DNA from: Actinomycetota bacterium
Lineage (GTDB): Bacteria > Actinomycetota > Acidimicrobiia > Acidimicrobiales > Ilumatobacteraceae
Direction of reading: 5' to 3'
Assembly (NCBI GenBank): GCA_009927375.1
Contig: RFNE01000189.1
Location: 1-15,516 of the forward strand
Length of the DNA stretch: 15,516 bases
Position 1 is the stretch's first letter, and the number at the start of each line of letters is the position of its first letter. Below are positions 7,686-15,516 of the stretch, one piece after another. The notes beneath the pieces are model-generated. The model did not search any database and was not told the origin of the DNA. It worked only from the letters and a program-made list of their open reading frames with translations. Both the position numbers and the translations under genes were made by a program.

Positions 7686-8749
7686 GTGACCGTGATGTCT
7701 GCACAGCGCAGGAGAGCGATCGCGCTGCTCGCCCTGACCTCGATCATCCTCGTCACGTTGGATCTCCAACAGTCGGGTTCCACGTCGCTCGTGCGCTCGA
7801 TCTTCGGCACCGTGTTCCGACCGGTCGAGGGAGTGGCGCGCATCGTCACACGACCCGTTGGCAACGTCTGGCACGGGATCACGAACTACGGCGACGTCGT
7901 GGACGAGAACGATCTGTTGCGGGAAAAGATCGCACAGCAGGAAGGTGCGGCAGTCGCGGCCGCAGCTTCCGTGCGACTCGCTCAGGAACTCCTTGCGCTC
8001 AATGGACTTCCAACGCTCGCGGGAATCAACTCGGTGAGTGCGCAGGTGATTGGTGACGCCCCGTCGAACTATTCGCAAACCGTCGAGATCAATCAGGGGA
8101 GCGAAAGCGGAATCAAGGTCGGCATGCCGGTGTTGAATGCGGCCGGCCTCGTCGGCAAGGTCACGAAGGTGTTCTCCAACCGTGCGGTCGTCATGTTGGT
8201 CACCGACCCCGAGTACGCACTGTCGGTGAAAGTCGTCAACACTCCAGAAGCCCTCGATACGACCGCCATCAATGACCCCGATGCAGCGACGGCGTCATCA
8301 TCGTCGACCACGACGACCACGACGACGACGGTCGCACCAGGCTCCAACATCCCTGGTTTCACGCCGGGAACGATCGTCACGCCCTCCACCAGTCCCGGAG
8401 TGAGCGTGTCGGTATCAGTGCCGTCGCTCACGATTCCGTCTTCGGGTGCGCTCGGCGTGCGCGAGACGGGAATCTTGGAGGGCCGCGGACCGAGCCGAGT
8501 CCCGATCGTTCGGTTCATCGATCCCGAACAACGTTTCGGAACGGTGCTCAGTGGCACGCCGATCGTCACCGCGGGTGGATCGCTCAGCCTGGCACCACCT
8601 GACATCGTCGTCGGCAAGGTGTCGCGCGTCATCAGCCGACTCGGCACCGCAGGGCCAGTACTCGAATCGAACTCGTCGCCGACCTGTCCAACTTGTCGTT
8701 CGTTCGCATCCTGCTCTATCAGCCGATCACGGAGTCGACGACGCCATGA
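7686..8749 (+). CDS. mreC: MreC rod-shape-determining protein, one frameshift near the end
   Basis: MreC is a bitopic membrane protein linking MreB to PBP2 and RodA. It has a short basic cytoplasmic end, one membrane helix (about 9-27), a coiled-coil stretch (about 71-105, VVDENDLLREKIAQQEG) and then the periplasmic-side beta domains (AQVIGDAPSNYSQTVEINQG, LVGKVTKV). A Ser/Thr/Pro/Val-rich insert of about 70 residues (187-256), with a run of eight Thr, splits the beta region. At AA 8665-8666 one A is missing; restoring it gives VLEIELVADLSNLSFVRILLYQP to TGA 8747-8749, about 354 residues. The stop overlaps the mreD ATG. The start is ambiguous: GTG 7686, GTG 7692 or ATG 7695, with no strong ribosome site. 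Confidence 0.9.
8295..8330 (+). repeat. Ser/Thr codon repeat in mreC
   Basis: Four Ser codons (TCA/TCG) and eight Thr codons (mostly ACG) run in a row, forming a near-trinucleotide repeat. It encodes the low-complexity part of the MreC insert. Such tracts can vary in length by replication slippage. Confidence 0.7.
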
Positions 8750-9264
8750 TCGACCGACTGTTGCCGATCATCGCCAGTCGATGGTCGCGACTCGTGCTCG
8801 TTGGACTCATCGTGTTGGGTCTGCAGACGACGCTGTTCACCGATGTGCGCCCATTTGGGGTCGTTGCCCAGTTGATGCTCCTCATGGCGGTTGCTGCAGG
8901 TGTCACCTACGGGTTTGAAGTGGGTGCAATCGCAGGGCTGATGCTCGGGTTCATGTACGACTGTGTGCTCAACACCCCGCTCGGACTCTGCTCGCTGGTC
9001 TTCGGTGGGGCAGCGGCTGCTGCTGGTGCGCTCCCATTCTTCATCCGTGAGCCTTCGTGGTGGTTGAAGATCGCCGGTGTGGCAGTGGCGACGTTGCTCG
9101 CCGAACTTGCCTTTCCTTTCGCGCTCTCGATGGTCGGCATCGGAGGGTGGGTGCGACCGCGAATGGTGCTCGTTGCCCTCGGGGTGACGCTGATCAACGT
9201 CGCCATTGCTCCTCTCGCATTGATCGTCAGCCGGTGGACGCTCAAGGCCAGTCTCGGTAGCTGA
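8746..9264 (+). CDS. mreD: MreD rod-shape-determining membrane protein
   Basis: MreD is a small integral membrane partner of MreC and the elongasome. The 172-residue protein is almost entirely hydrophobic, with about five membrane segments: roughly 15-32, 38-56, 57-76, 82-98 and 107-165, the last region probably two helices. The FMYDCVLNTPLGL block, with charged and small residues after a helix, is typical of the family. The ATG at 8746 overlaps the mreC stop as ATGA, so it is likely translationally coupled. It ends 5 bases before the PBP2 ATG. Sequence conservation in this family is weak, so position between mreC and mrdA supports the call strongly. Confidence 0.9.
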   Translation: MIDRLLPIIASRWSRLVLVGLIVLGLQTTLFTDVRPFGVVAQLMLLMAVAAGVTYGFEVGAIAGLMLGFMYDCVLNTPLGLCSLVFGGAAAAAGALPFFIREPSWWLKIAGVAVATLLAELAFPFALSMVGIGGWVRPRMVLVALGVTLINVAIAPLALIVSRWTLKASLGS

Positions 9265-9269
9265 GCTCG

Positions 9270-11439
9270 ATGGCAACACCCGCATCTCGTTCACGACTCG
9301 TCTCGCTTGGAATCGTCGCGGCGATCCTGATGTCGATTCTGGGGATCCGCATGTGGTTCCTCCAGTCGGTCAAGTTGGAACTCAATGAAGACATCGTCTT
9401 GTCGGTGCGCACGCGCACGATTCGCTTGCTGCCCGAGCGCGGCAGGATCTTCGATGCGAAGGGTCGAATCGTCGCCGACAACAAGCGAATCCTGACCGCC
9501 ACCATTGATCGTCAGGTGATCAAGAAGGACTCGAACCGAGCGGAGTTGTTCGCACGACTCAGTGGTCCATTGCAGATGACGGTCGAAGCGCTCGAACGTC
9601 GCTACGACGACAAGCGGTATGGGCTCTTGGAAGCATTACCGCTGAAGGAGGATGTCTCCGAGGAGACCGCCTTGTATTTGAGCGAACGCGCCGAGGACTT
9701 CCCTGGGATCTATGTGCGCGAGGAGTGGAGACGGAACTATCCGTACGGGGCGATCGGAAGCCACGTGATCGGTTACATGGGAGCGATCCTCGAGTCGACG
9801 CTCGCGTATTACAAGTCACTCGGCTACGAGCCGAACGAACGCGTGGGCGGCTACGGGATCGAACAGACGTACGAAACGATCTTGCGCGGCACGCCCGGCT
9901 ACGTGCGCTACGAGGTGGATGCGCAGGGTCGACTTCTGCGCCAGCTCGAGCGAGTCGAGCCTGTCCTTGGCAACGACATCCAGATGTCGATCGACATGCA
10001 GCTCCAGCAATTCACCGAGCAGGCGCTCGAGACCCAGCTCGTTCTCCGACGAAGGGTCGAGGCCGGATTCAATCGACTGGAAGACGGCACGATCGATCCC
10101 GCCAATCCCGATCCCGTCCTGTACAAGGCGCCGGCAGGTTCTGCCGTCGTGATGAATCACAACACCGGCCAGATCGTGGCCATGGCGTCGTATCCGCGGT
10201 TCGACCTGCGTTGGTTCACCGGTGGCGTGAGCAAGGACAAGTTCGCCCAGATCTTCCCGCAAACCGATGACCCCGACCTGTCGATCCTCGTCAACAGAGC
10301 GGTGTCTGGTCGCTACAACCTGGGATCGTCGTTCAAGCCATTCGTCGCCTATGCGGCACTGAACTCGGGTCAGCTCGTGGGCGGTGCGAAGTATCGCTAC
10401 GACGACCGCGGCTCCTACAAGTTGGAGAGCATTCCCGACGATCGCTGTCAGCAGGGCGTCAAGTGCGTCTTTCGTAATGCAATCTGTCGCGCCACTGGTT
10501 CGCCATGTCGATACGGCTTGGTCAACGTCGAAACCGCACTCGCGGTGTCGTCGGACGCGTTCTTCTACAAGATCGGCGAGCAAATCCTGACCGAGCGCGG
10601 TTATCAGCCGATCCTCGAACAACAGGTGCGACTGTTTGGATTCGGATCGCCGACGAACGTCGACCTGCCGAATGAATACGCCGGGACTATCCCGAGTAAG
10701 GCGTTGAAGAAGCGCATGGCCGATCTCGGTGCGATCTCCGAGGAGTCCGGCAGGGCGTATTACGTCGGAGACCAGATTCTCTTTTCGATCGGCCAGGGTC
10801 TCCTGTCAGCGTCTCCGTTGCAGGTGGCAAACGCCTACGGCGTGTTCGGCAATGGCGGAAAGCTCATGCAACCCCACGTCGTGCAGGCGGTCTTGTCGCC
10901 TGGGACGCCCGATTTGAAGCCGGGTCTCGCGGACGTCGCCCAAGCCAGCATCATCGATCGCTTCGACGATGACGACCCGGTATCGACGGTCGACATGACG
11001 GGCGAGAAGCGGACGCAATCGTTCGCGGACTGCAGCGAGTGATCACCGGACCCGGCGTGTTTTACGATTTTTACCACAAGACCACTGGTGAGTTGCTCTT
11101 CAAGGGGTATCCGTACAACGTGTTGCCGATCGCGGGGAAGACTGGCACGGCCCAAGGTTTGAACAACCTGCCGTGGAATGACTCGTCGGCGTTCGGCGCG
11201 TTCAGTCTGAGCGCAGACATCCGTATTCGGCGTTTGCATACCTCGAGAAGGCTGGTTTCGGATCACAGGGTGCGGCACCCGTCGTCAAATGTGTCTTCTT
11301 CGCGCTGTCGGGTCGTTACAAGATGGACTCAGTGGAAGTTGCTGAGCCGTTGAACGTGTCGAGCTCGCTCGCCGCGCCACCCGTCGGTCTCCGCAATCCC
11401 ACGTGCCTCGCCGGAGGCAGATCGGACAGTCGAGACTGA
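9270..11439 (+). CDS. mrdA: PBP2, elongation-specific peptidoglycan transpeptidase, two frameshifts
   Basis: This class B penicillin-binding protein crosslinks peptidoglycan during side-wall growth and works with RodA. It has one N-terminal membrane anchor (about 8-27), a PBP dimerisation (pedestal) domain with LLPERGRIFDAKGRIVADN, then a transpeptidase domain. The catalytic SSFK motif gives Ser353 and Lys356, SSD serves as the SxN-type motif, and AGKTGTAQ as KTG. The frame breaks twice: at GG 11027-11028, where one G restores GLQRVITGPGVF, and at C 11218, where one C restores HPYSAFAYLEKAGFGSQ. The repaired protein is about 723 residues and ends at TGA 11437-11439. KTG lies after the first break, so the sequence as read would be inactive; an error is far likelier. 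Four extracytoplasmic Cys (393, 399, 406, 413) are notable. The family call is firm. Confidence 0.93.
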
Positions 11440-12608
11440 TGTCGTCCACGTTCGAACGCTTCCGACCGATCAGCGCCAAGCGCAATGCGACGGTGACGGG
11501 CAGCTACTCAGATCCGATCCGCAACATCGACTGGGTGCTCATGGGTTCGGTCATCTCGCTCATCGTGATCGGGTTGTTCACGGTGTTTTCGGCCACCTAT
11601 CGACGACTCGCCGAGCAGGGATTTGATCCGTACGTCTACACACAGCGCCAGGCGATCTTCATCGTCGCTGCGGGCGTGGTGCTCGCGGGAATCATGGCGC
11701 TCGGTCACGACTGGTTCAGGACGCAGAGCGGTTTCTTCTTCGGGGGAGTGATCGTGCTGCTCGTGCTCGTCCTCGCGACGGGTGCGGTGACGGGTGGTGC
11801 ACGTCTGGCGTTCGACCTCGGTCCGATTTCGATCCAGCCTGCCGAGCTCGCCAAGCCGGCCGTGTTGCTCGTCGTCGTCGGGTACTTGAGCGAGGCGACG
11901 ACCGAACGCATCGATTGGCATCACTTCGTGATGACGATCTACATCGTGATGTTCCCAATCGGGCTCATCCTCATTCAGCCAGACCTCGGTTCTGCTTCGG
12001 TGATCGTCGCGGGAGTCGCCGGCGTGTTGTTTGTTGCAGGTGCACGCCGTCGATACATGGCGCTCATCGCGTCGTTGTCGGCCGCGACGATTGCGGTGAC
12101 GTTTGCGGTGTTCCCGTACCAGCTTCGTCGTTTCGATGCGTGGATCAATCAGAACTCCTACGACAAGGACCTCGAAAAGATCGTGCTGCAGGTGCGGTTC
12201 GCCAAGCGCGCGGTGTCGACGGGCGGAATCTTCGGCAAGGGATACCTGGATGGTCCGCTGACGAACGGCAAGTACATCCCCGTGCAGTTCACCGACTTCC
12301 CGTTCTCTGCAATCGGCGAGCAGTTCGGGGCGATCGGGGGCGCCGTCGTGCTCGCGCTTTTCGGTGTCGTGTTGTGGCGTGTGTGGCGCATCGCGCAGAT
12401 GGCTCGCGACCGGTTCGGCTACTTCCTCGTGACGGGAATCTTCACCATCCTCATGTGGCAGGTGTTCCAGAACATCGGAATGAGCATGGGCGTGACCCCG
12501 GTGAGCGGCCTCCCGCTGCCATTCATCTCTTATGGGGGATCCCACCTCGTGTCGAGTGCGATCCTCGTTGGGCTGGCCCAAAGCGTGCACATGCGCCGCT
12601 TGCGCTAG
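11439..12608 (+). CDS. rodA: RodA SEDS peptidoglycan glycosyltransferase
   Basis: RodA polymerises lipid II into glycan strands during elongation, paired with PBP2. The 389-residue protein has about ten membrane segments. SEDS hallmarks are visible: SIQPAELAKPAVLL, LIQPDLGSASV with the functionally critical Asp, and the C-terminal block QNIGMSMGVTPVSGLPLPFISYGGS. The ATG at 11439 shares its A with the PBP2 stop (TGATG) and is likely translationally coupled; a GGAGG at 11412-11416 is too far away to serve it well. An in-frame GTG at 11403 would add 12 residues inside mrdA. FtsW is the alternative, but pairing with mreBCD and PBP2 favours RodA. The frame is intact. Confidence 0.93.
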   Translation: MSSTFERFRPISAKRNATVTGSYSDPIRNIDWVLMGSVISLIVIGLFTVFSATYRRLAEQGFDPYVYTQRQAIFIVAAGVVLAGIMALGHDWFRTQSGFFFGGVIVLLVLVLATGAVTGGARLAFDLGPISIQPAELAKPAVLLVVVGYLSEATTERIDWHHFVMTIYIVMFPIGLILIQPDLGSASVIVAGVAGVLFVAGARRRYMALIASLSAATIAVTFAVFPYQLRRFDAWINQNSYDKDLEKIVLQVRFAKRAVSTGGIFGKGYLDGPLTNGKYIPVQFTDFPFSAIGEQFGAIGGAVVLALFGVVLWRVWRIAQMARDRFGYFLVTGIFTILMWQVFQNIGMSMGVTPVSGLPLPFISYGGSHLVSSAILVGLAQSVHMRRLR

Positions 12609-12653
12609 GGGAAAAAGCCCCGGCAAAGCGTCCCCCGAACCGTCATCGGCGGG

Positions 12654-12709
12654 TAGCCTGAAGGTCACGGACGGGCAGTCGCCCTTCCAAAGGTCGATAT
12701 CGCGACTGC
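12654..12709 (+). promoter_or_regulatory. rne candidate promoter and structured leader
   Basis: In the 214-base gap after rodA, a GGG-preceded TAGCCT at 12654-12659 matches TANNNT. Just downstream, GCAGTCGC (12675-12682) pairs with GCGACTGC (12702-12709), an 8-bp perfect stem whose 19-base loop holds a smaller CCTT/AAGG hairpin (12683-12693). The rne leader would be about 155 bases. RNase E in E. coli is autoregulated through hairpins in its 5' leader; whether this one acts so is inference. Confidence 0.4.
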
Positions 12710-12822
12710 GAACCGGCCGATGAGATTCCCCCGAGTCCGTCGGCGAGGTGCGCGAGCGCGACGGCTGCGAGCGCGGATTGTTTCCCGCGCATGCCGCTGA
12801 AACACACGAAACGAGCAGGAAA

Positions 12823-14521
12823 ATGAGTGAAGTCAACGCTGGGGCCTCTGGCCCTGAGCAGTCCGCAGGTGGCAATTCCCCCGCAAAGAAGCGTCGCCGT
12901 GGGCGTCGTGGTGGCAAGAACCGCAATCGCAACCGTCAGGCAGGAACGACGTCGTCCGCCGCGGTGCCGATGGAGCTGCCGGATCCGCCCGCGAGGGCAA
13001 GATGGTCAGCCCGCAGGCCGCGAGCGACGCGCTCGTGCGCAAGCCGCAGATTGGCGACACTCGTCCGGCACCCGTGATGGCACCCAAGCCCGAGGCCGCC
13101 AAGCCAGCCGCGGAGAAATCGAAGAGCAAGTCCCGTCGTGGCGGTCGCCGTGGCGGACGCAATCGTCGCCGTACCGGTGGTTCGGAAGCCATCGCCGGTT
13201 CCGATGCCGAATTGATCGAGCGTCGCAGGGGCAAGGAGCGCAACGGCAAGGCCGTCGGTCGCTACATGATGTGCGTGCAGGTGCGCGAGGAGTTCACGCA
13301 GGTGGCCATGCTCGAGGGTCGCTCACTCATCGAGCACTACGTCTCGCGTCCAGCCGACGACGAAACGCAGATCCACGGCAACATCTACCTCGGTCGCGTG
13401 CAGAACGTGCTGCCGGGAATGGAAGCCGCCTTCGTCGACATCGGCACCCAGAAGAATGCCGTGCTGTATCGCGGCGACGTCCAGTTCGACAAGGACGACG
13501 TCGTCGAGCAGGGTCCAGACCCGCGCATCGAGCAGGTGCTCAAGTCGCGCCAGTTGATCCTCTGTCAGGTGACGAAGAACCCGATCGGCGCCAAGGGTGG
13601 ACGTCTCACACAGGAAGTGTCGTTGCCGGGTCGATTCGTCGTCTTGATTCCAGACTCGCGCACGTACGGCATCTCCAAGCGACTTCCCGAAGGGGAGCGT
13701 CGTCGTCTGCGCGGCATCCTCGATCGCATCAAGCCCGAGGAGCACGGCATCATCGTGCGCACCGCGGCGGAAAACGCAACGGAACACGAGTTGACGACCG
13801 ATCTCACCCGACTGCTCGAACAGTGGGCGACGATTCGTGAAGCCGCGACGAAGGCGAATTCGCCGACGCTGCTGTATCGCGAGCCACCACTTGCCGTGCG
13901 CGTCATTCGTGAAGAGTTCTCGAGCGACTATCGCGGCATCATCATCGACGACCGTGCCTGTACACCGAGGTCCGCGACTACATCCAGGCATTCAACCCGG
14001 AGTTCGCCGATCGCGTGGAGTACTACGACCAGTCGACCGAAGGCCTCGCGCTCTTCGAGCAGTACCGCGTGCACGAGCAGTTGCGCAAGGCCCTCGACAA
14101 GAAGGTCTGGTTGCCATCGGGTGGTTCGCTCATCATCGAGCACACCGAGGCGCTCACCGTCATCGACGTGAACACCGGCAAGAACGTCGGCAAGTCCAAC
14201 CTCGAAGAGACCGTGTTCCACAACAACCTCGAGGCCGCCGACGAGATCGCACGCCAGTTGCGCCTGCGCGACATCGGTGGAATCATCGTCATCGACTTCA
14301 TCGACATGGAGGTTCGTGAGAATCGTCGTCGAGTGCTCGAGGCATTCAAGGACGCCCTTGCGCGCGACAAGACGCGCACCCAGGTGTTCGAGATCTCCGA
14401 GCTCGGCCTCGTGGAGATGACCCGCAAGCGCATCGGGGAGGGGTTGCTCACCAACTTCGCCGACCCGTGCGTGGTCTGTGAAGGCCGCGGGGTCACCCTC
14501 GATTTGTCGATGTTGGACTAG
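12823..14521 (+). CDS. rne: ribonuclease E/G family endoribonuclease, two frameshifts
   Basis: This single-strand-specific endoribonuclease acts in mRNA decay and rRNA/tRNA maturation. The N-terminal extension of about 120 residues holds two Arg/Gly/Lys/Asn tracts (KKRRRGRRGGKNRNRNR and SRRGGRRGGRNRRR), likely RNA-binding. Next comes the S1-containing region (YLGRVQNVLPGMEAAFVDIG) and the DNase-I-like catalytic part with Asp449 in VIDVNTG and Asp492 in VIDFIDM. Cys550 and Cys553 (CVVC) form the zinc link. The D-D and D-C spacings (43 and 58) equal those in E. coli RNase E (303/346/404). Breaks lie at CCC 12988-12990 and CC 13957-13958; one added C at each joins PDPP to REGKMV and DDRA to LYTEVRDYIQ. 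The repaired protein is about 566 residues, with no C-terminal scaffold tail. An in-frame GTG at 12748 is an alternative start. Confidence 0.93.
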
Positions 14522-14566
14522 TTCGCAAGCGCCGGAGACTGGTTGGAGAGCCAGAATCGGCACGGA

Positions 14567-14578
14567 TAGAGTAAAGGA
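14567..14578 (+). promoter_or_regulatory. rplU ribosome site and possible -10
   Basis: AAAGGA at 14573-14578, 5 bases before the rplU ATG, is a good Shine-Dalgarno. TAGAGT at 14567-14572 also matches TANNNT, but a start 6-8 bases downstream would remove the ribosome site. The two roles conflict, and I favour the Shine-Dalgarno with read-through from rne. Confidence 0.4.
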
Positions 14579-14583
14579 CCGCT

Positions 14584-14895
14584 ATGTACGCAGTGATCGC
14601 AACCGGAGGCAAGCAAGAGAAGGTGACCAAGGGCCAACAGGTCCAGGTCGAACTCTTGGGCGCCGCAGATGGCTCCGAGGTGAAGTTCACCCCGGTGCTC
14701 GTCGTCGACGGCTCCACCGTGTTGTCGACCAAGTCGGAGTTGTCGAAGGCGACCGTGACTGCAAAGGTCATCGGCCAGGCAGCCGGCCCGAAGGTCGATG
14801 GTTTCACCTACAAGCGCCGCACGAACCAGCGCCGTCGCTTCGGTCATCGCCAGAAGTACTCGCTCATCGAAATCACGTCAATCGCGAAAGGCTGA
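14584..14895 (+). CDS. rplU: 50S ribosomal protein L21
   Basis: L21 binds 23S rRNA in the large subunit. The 103-residue length is standard. It opens MYAVIATGGKQEKV, has the Gly/Val-rich barrel, and ends with the signature block TYKRRTNQRRRFGHRQKYSLIEI, which contacts rRNA. ATG 14584 has AAAGGA 5 bases upstream. rpmA begins 3 bases after its stop. The order rne-rplU-rpmA is widely conserved in Actinobacteria. The frame is intact. Confidence 0.97.
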   Translation: MYAVIATGGKQEKVTKGQQVQVELLGAADGSEVKFTPVLVVDGSTVLSTKSELSKATVTAKVIGQAAGPKVDGFTYKRRTNQRRRFGHRQKYSLIEITSIAKG

Positions 14896-14898
14896 ACC

Positions 14899-15153
14899 AT
14901 GTCAAAGACCAAGGGTGGCGGCTCAACCAAGAACGGCCGCGATTCAAATGCACAGCGTCTCGGCGTGAAGGTGTTCGACGGTACGTCGATCACCGCAGGC
15001 ACCATCTTGATCCGTCAGCGTGGCACCAAAGTTCACCCCGGCAAGAACGTCGGTCGTGGCAAGGACGACACCCTGTTCGCACTCGCTGCGGGCAACGTGA
15101 AGTTCGGTGAGCGTCGTGGCCGCAAGGTCGTCGACGTTCTTCCTTCCGCCTGA
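14899..15153 (+). CDS. rpmA: 50S ribosomal protein L27
   Basis: L27 sits near the peptidyl-transferase centre, where its N-terminal tail helps tRNA placement. The 84-residue protein shows KGGGSTKNGRDSNAQRLGVK near the N terminus and IRQRGTKVHPGKNVGRGKDDTLFA, both diagnostic. It opens MSKTKGGGS with no N-terminal extension before the KGGGS tail, unlike the Prp-cleaved type of Firmicutes. GAAAGG in the end of rplU could serve as ribosome site. obg usually follows rpmA, but here the next gene converges from the minus strand after 9 bases. Confidence 0.97.
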   Translation: MSKTKGGGSTKNGRDSNAQRLGVKVFDGTSITAGTILIRQRGTKVHPGKNVGRGKDDTLFALAAGNVKFGERRGRKVVDVLPSA

Positions 15154-15174
15154 CGTCGTCGTCTAGGTGACGTC
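15152..15174. terminator. possible bidirectional hairpin between convergent rpmA and dGTPase gene
   Basis: GACGTCGTC (15152-15160) pairs with GGTGACGTC (15166-15174), counting two G-U pairs, around a 5-base loop. It spans the rpmA stop and the stop of the opposing gene, so it could end both transcripts. It has no T tract. Confidence 0.35.
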
Positions 15175-15516
15175 GATTCCCTTCGGGAGTCGACTCTCGT
15201 CAAATCCGAGTAGTGCCTGACCTTGTCGGCACGCGTACCTATCGGTCATTCCACCGACGAATCCGACCGCATCGTGAAACGCCTCATCGCTGCGCACGGG
15301 CGCGATTCGGGTGTGCGATGGCGACCCACCGAGCATGAGCTCTGGATGTGATGCGTAGTGCTCGACGAGCGCACGAAGCAGATCGATCACCGACTTGGCC
15401 TGCGCACGTGATGCATCGCGCATGTAGATGTTGTCGTAATTGAACTGACGGAACGCCGCGAGCGCCTCGGCTTCGTTCGGTTGCATCCCGATGCGACCGG
15501 TTTCTTGGGTCGCACG
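15163..15516 (-). CDS. dgt: dGTPase-like HD-domain phosphohydrolase, C-terminal part only
   Basis: Only the last roughly 117 residues lie in the window; the frame stays open to the edge at 15516, so the start and the HD catalytic motifs are outside. The visible part matches the C terminus of deoxyguanosinetriphosphate triphosphohydrolases: FRQFNYDNIYMRDASRAQ, a helical LLRALVEHY segment, then the end motif VGFVGGMTDRYACRQGQALLG and LPKGIDV. These enzymes split dNTPs into deoxynucleoside and triphosphate. It converges on rpmA with 9 bases between the stops and occupies the place where obg is usually found. The assignment rests on a short segment, so dGTPase-like is the safe wording. Confidence 0.8.
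   Translation of the reverse strand, partial: RATQETGRIGMQPNEAEALAAFRQFNYDNIYMRDASRAQAKSVIDLLRALVEHYASHPELMLGGSPSHTRIAPVRSDEAFHDAVGFVGGMTDRYACRQGQALLGFDESRLPKGIDVT
15173..15193 (+). terminator. strong stem-loop downstream of rpmA
   Basis: TCGATTCCC (15173-15181) pairs with GGGAGTCGA (15185-15193) with one G-T wobble and a TTC loop, giving a 9-bp stem 20 bases after the rpmA stop. It lies within the 3' coding end of the opposing dGTPase-like gene. It may be the main rpmA terminator; it competes slightly with the preceding hairpin. No T tract follows. Confidence 0.4.

Noticed and set aside
10990..11230. Possible programmed frameshifting in mrdA
   Set aside because: Neither site has a slippery heptamer with a downstream structure, and both are simple one-base losses like those in five other genes here.
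12608..12621. GGGG-AAAAAG-CCCC hairpin as rodA terminator
   Set aside because: The stem is only 4 bp, with no T tract; too weak to call.
11508..12932. Long minus-strand open frame (474 codons) opposite rodA and the rne start
   Set aside because: Its His/Arg/Asp-rich composition is the usual antisense shadow of GC-rich coding sequence, and rodA on the other strand is certain.
1..15516. tRNA, rRNA, CRISPR array, insertion sequence or attachment site
   Set aside because: No repeat-spacer pattern, cloverleaf, transposase or flanking inverted repeats could be seen by eye on either strand.

Overview
The window is a block of actinobacterial housekeeping genes. Gene order, GC-rich codon use, GTG starts and apparently leaderless promoters point to a high-GC Actinobacteriota member, most likely an Acidimicrobiia-type lineage (the class is inference). 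The order tig-clpP-clpX-folC-ndk-mreBCD-mrdA-rodA-rne-rplU-rpmA matches the ancestral actinobacterial order as I recall it from Streptomyces. The differences are that valS is missing between clpX and folC, only one clpP is present, and obg does not follow rpmA.

Layout. 31-1470 (minus): a small unrecognised SH3-like basic protein followed after 4 bases by a SufS-like class V aminotransferase. 1498-4816 (plus): protein quality control, with trigger factor, ClpP and ClpX. 4834-6540: folate polyglutamylation (folC) and nucleoside diphosphate kinase (ndk). 6635-12608: the rod-complex set mreB, mreC, mreD, PBP2 (mrdA) and rodA, tightly packed with ATGA/TGATG overlaps. 12823-15153: RNase E/G and ribosomal proteins L21 and L27. 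15163-15516 (minus): the C-terminal part of a dGTPase-like HD hydrolase running off the window. No stretch over 300 bases lacks a gene; the longest gap is 12609-12822, which holds a candidate promoter and structured leader for rne.

Six genes (the aminotransferase, clpX, mreB, mreC, mrdA, rne) are broken by single-base indels, mostly a base missing from a short run. At each break the protein resumes in the next frame exactly where its family expects. Because clpX, mrdA, rne and others are hit together, I read these as sequencing or assembly errors, not gene decay. Coordinates below span the repaired genes.

Regulation visible in the sequence: TANNNT -10 elements lie 7-9 bases before start codons that lack a Shine-Dalgarno (tig, the divergent small gene, folC, ndk), suggesting leaderless mRNAs. 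The tig and small-gene -10 elements overlap on opposite strands. I found no defence, mobile or CRISPR element, no RNA gene, and no clearly novel multi-gene system. The best candidates for something undescribed are the small-protein/aminotransferase pair and its shared bidirectional promoter.
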